Assembly (NCBI GenBank): GCA_963576785.1
Contig: OY756151.1
Span: forward strand, 1,178,001 to 1,242,000
Reading direction: 5' to 3'
DNA length: 64,000 nt
Source: Chlorophyllum brunneum
Lineage: Eukaryota; Basidiomycota; Agaricomycetes; Agaricales; Agaricaceae
Positions 61,378-64,000 of this stretch are shown here, piece by piece. Numbering within the stretch: the first letter of the stretch is position 1; each line of letters opens with the position of its first letter. The notes beneath the pieces were generated by a model. That model saw nothing but the letters and a program-made list of their open reading frames with translations, was not told the DNA's origin and did no database searches. The translations under genes and the position numbers were made by a program.

Positions 61378-62273
61378 CAGAACGTATGGGATGGCGGTGT
61401 ACCAATACCTCAGCCATGTGATCAAACCTGATAACTCTTACAAGGCGTGTCCTTTGATTTATCTTGCTCTCGCTCTCCGGGTTAGTTTCAGCTGGTTTTT
61501 ACTTGCATTTTACGATGAGCATGAAAATTATATCTTCCTCTCCGGGCTCTCAACTTTGTGTGGCTAACGATTGAAGCACGAACTGCCGCAGTTGCGGTTT
61601 GTTTGGGAAACGAAAGTTAAGCGCTAAGGGAAGGAATATTGAAAGTAACAGTTTTGCTGGTCGTCACAAGTGTCGAATGGTGGTAGAAACACGCTGTTAC
61701 ACAGGGAACCAGACCTCTTTCACCAGCCAGGGGTTGACGATGCCACGGTCCATCAGCCCACCCTGTAAGTGATTGGCGTGTAATATCACCCGGTGCCTGC
61801 CCCTCTTAATGAGAGTACTGGCAGTGCGTGGTAGGCCGTCCGCTGACGTGATGCTGGGGGCCTTCTAGTGTGGCCCACTATTAGCAAATAAATAATCCAA
61901 TGCCTTGTCTATATGAGATTTTGTCAAGGTGTTGAGTTGGGAGTAACGTGATTTTGTGCCTGTGAGGGCGTTAAGATGGGAAACACAGTCCGTGTTCTCT
62001 CTCCTCCCATCTCCGTTCTCCCCGCCGTCCCTGTGAGTAGTTCAAAACATATAAATCTCTGTCATTTTCTTCTTCTCTTGTTCTTATTAACACTGTTCGT
62101 TACCTGCGTTACTCATGCTTTATTACAGACACCTAGCCCACCCGCCCTTACTCATCGTCAAACTTCATAATTCAACACCAAGTTCAGGCACAGCTCTCCA
62201 AACTTGAGAACTCCACAGGCCCTTTCAAAGCCGAAACTTAGAGGGATTATTGGGAGACCTAGGACAGTTATAA
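61378..62273. other. Intergenic or 5' exons of the EOS1-like gene
   Basis: A candidate first exon starts at 61976 (MGNTVRVLSPPISVLPAVP) with a gtgagt donor after it. Between 62130 and 62273 the sequence looks coding (RHSSPNLRTPQALSKPK) but holds in-frame stops in each simple reading, so the 5' structure is unresolved. Confidence 0.35.
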
Positions 62274-64000
62274 CTGAAGGACAAGCTGGCTACACGTCCC
62301 ACTGATACAAATACGAATCCAGGCAACTCGGGATCGCGGAGGAGGCGCAACTCGACCGAGTCGGTGTCTGAGGACATCGCATTCCAGCCAAACTCCATCA
62401 ATTCACGCACACACCCAACGCACCCGCACCCGCTACACGCTCACACAAGCACAGGACCTGTTAGGCGCCGGGTATTAATACCTGACACGCCCTCTTCACA
62501 GGAAGTCACGTCGATAGCCTCTTCGTCTTCGTCAACGAATTGTCATTCGACGCAATGCCAGTATCAGTCACGGTCGTTGTTTTTGACGCCTCCAGAGGGA
62601 ATGGACGATGATGTTCCACGACGTGTACCCAAAAAATGTGCATCTTCGCCAGTGTTGTGTGCTCCCACTTCTCACATGGTTGATACCGAACCCGCTTCGT
62701 CCCTTCGGGTTCCCTCATTTGTAAATTCAACGCCGGGTGTTGAGGGTGCATCTCCCGAACCCCCACCATATACGTCGCTACCTCCGCCTTTGATTCCCTT
62801 GCCGGCTGGAATGTCCATGGCTATACCCGTACCCATGCCTCTGTCTACTGCGGCGTCGGACCACCGGTCGTTACATGCAAGTAAACAGAACTCTGATGAG
62901 GAGGAGGCCATAGAAGAAGGAGACGGGGCAATATATACCTCGTGGAATGGCGTTGCTGGTACCAGTGCATCTGACTGGGCTTCGAGACACATGCATGCAA
63001 CGAGTCGTCCTCCGTCCCTACCTCGGCGTGGTACTACTTCTCCACGTCCACAGCTACATCATTCTCATTCTCATGCGCAACATGTTCCATATCCTGGAAT
63101 AAAGAAACCAAAAGTGAGGGGTGGTGTGAGTTTGAGGCATCGGATCTTCGCCGTTGCGAGTGGGATCTCGTTGACGCGTGGTGAGGGCAGGGAGAGGAAT
63201 GGAGGAGGCGGTGGTGAGACAGAGGGTGAAGGAGAGAGTGAGTCGGAGGGGAAGGTCATTTGCACGACGCCGGGGATGGTGTGTGCTGGCGAGACAGAGA
63301 CGGAAACTGACGAACCGGTGCGTGTTTTTCTCTTCATCAATTTGACCGGTCTTGATTTAATGATGCTTTCAGTCTCGACATTTACCCACCGCACGCGTAT
63401 CACGAGCTTCACGACTATCAAAATCGTTCTCTTTTTCTCAGCCAACCCCGTTCACGACACTTCCGTGGCAGTGGCTCCTGTTCGAATTTTCGAGGCTATT
63501 GGCGATCGTGCCTGCCTCGCTGGGGTTTATTTGGTGTCTCTGGCACATATATACCTATATACCTGATTTAAACCCTCACATTATGGGTTCGGGGCGGCCG
63601 CTCCCCGATAGAATTGACTATATTATTGCGTCTCTTTGGGTACGTTTCTCATCACATTTCTATCCAGTCATCCTAACAAATTTCTTTAAGGCGCTTCTGA
63701 CTGCCCATCAATGTCTTTCACTCACAACTGGTCTATTAACGCGTTGGAGACACTACTACGCACCTCTATCTACCCTTGTCCGCCTACTCGCACTTCAGGG
63801 TATCTGCTGGCCAGCAACGCATCTCACAGTCAATATCCTCGAAGTGGCCAAACGACCCGCAGTTGTCTGGGCTGTCATCGGCACAACAACATGTATGAGT
63901 CGCAGCATCCAGATTTGGGTCGTGAGCAATCTCCCAACCAATTCCGCGTCATCGCAGAGTATCTCCAATGGAGCTACTGACGCGAGGGAGCGTGAAAAGG
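62274..64000 (+). CDS. EOS1-like N-glycosylation membrane protein, partial
   Basis: The frame is open from 62274 and runs off the window end; the start is unresolved. A long disordered Ser/Pro-rich N-part (SGSRRRRNSTESVSED, PHPLHAHTS) includes an acidic/Gly run. After an intron at about 63319-63371 it becomes hydrophobic: WQWLLFEFSRLLAIVPASLG, FIWCLWHIY, RIDYIIASLWALLTAHQCLS, LTTGLLTRWRHYYAPLSTLV, RLLALQGICWPATHLTVNIL and VVWAVIGTTTCMSRSIQIWV. The ARW..YY.PL.T.VRLL and TTT...S.Q.WV patterns match the yeast Eos1 family of ER proteins linked to N-glycosylation and oxidative stress tolerance. The last exon is about 20 residues past the conserved block at the window edge. Confidence 0.75.

Overview
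This 64 kb window is nuclear DNA of a filamentous basidiomycete, most likely an Agaricomycete. The evidence is many 50-70 nt GT-AG introns, tightly packed genes, an Rua1-C regulator, DUF6533 membrane proteins, a TKL-type kinase, an F-box protein with a long leucine-rich tail, and an Argonaute. No rRNA, tRNA or CRISPR was found. Most genes are single-copy housekeeping genes that can be named from conserved motifs. Exon junctions stated to the base were derived by hand; several sets were checked by total coding length being divisible by three.

Layout: 1-0.8 kb, 3' end of an unknown disordered protein (+). 1.1-2.4 kb, p47/Shp1 UBX cofactor (+). 2.6-3.9 kb, SEC13 (-), head-to-head with a TKL-like kinase (+, 4.0-5.25 kb). 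5.3-8.0 kb, an AT-rich block almost devoid of CpG, holding an interlocked inverted repeat (A-B-A'-B') and an LTR-like stretch: a transposon graveyard. 8.1-9.7 kb, F-box protein (+). 10.0-12.2 kb, unknown 689-aa protein (-). 12.4-15.2 kb, PRP43 helicase (-), divergent from MAK21/NOC1 (+, 15.3-18.6 kb). 18.75-19.6 kb, Rho GTPase (+). 19.7-21.8 kb, Rua1-C protein (-), divergent from a p24 cargo receptor (+). 23.2-24.7 kb, disordered protein (+). 24.7-26.1 kb, a second CpG-poor remnant plus a gene fragment. 26.1-27.2 kb, BAR protein (-). 27.35-31.4 kb, valyl-tRNA synthetase (-). 31.5-32.2 kb, mitochondrial RSM10 (-). 32.2-32.7 kb, SUS1/ENY2 (-), divergent from MAGO (+, to 33.6 kb). 34.4-35.55 kb, casein kinase 1 (+). 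36.6-37.9 kb, EAF3/MRG15 (+). 39.7-41.2 kb, septin CDC12 (-). 43.5-44.55 kb, proteasome PRE4/beta7 (+). 44.8-45.8 kb, an unassigned locus. 46.6-48.4 kb, single-pass membrane protein (-). 49.3-50.1 kb, Prx5-type peroxiredoxin (-). 51.0-53.1 kb, PTC7 phosphatase (-), divergent from Argonaute (+, 53.3-56.9 kb). 57.6-61.4 kb, two tandem DUF6533 genes (+). 62.3-64 kb, EOS1-like membrane protein (+, running off the end).

The genes do not form one pathway cluster, but neighbours sometimes share a process. PRP43 and MAK21 (ribosome assembly) share a 111-bp divergent promoter. Valyl-tRNA synthetase and RSM10 both serve translation, and the synthetase has two in-frame starts that look like mitochondrial and cytosolic forms. 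SUS1 (mRNA export) and MAGO (exon-junction complex) share 162 bp. Argonaute keeps all four slicer residues, and the window also holds CpG-depleted repeat DNA of the kind such silencing systems usually control. Structural highlights are a 6-nt microexon in MAGO, a 12-nt microexon in the p24 gene, the interlocked inverted repeats, and the tandem DUF6533 pair.
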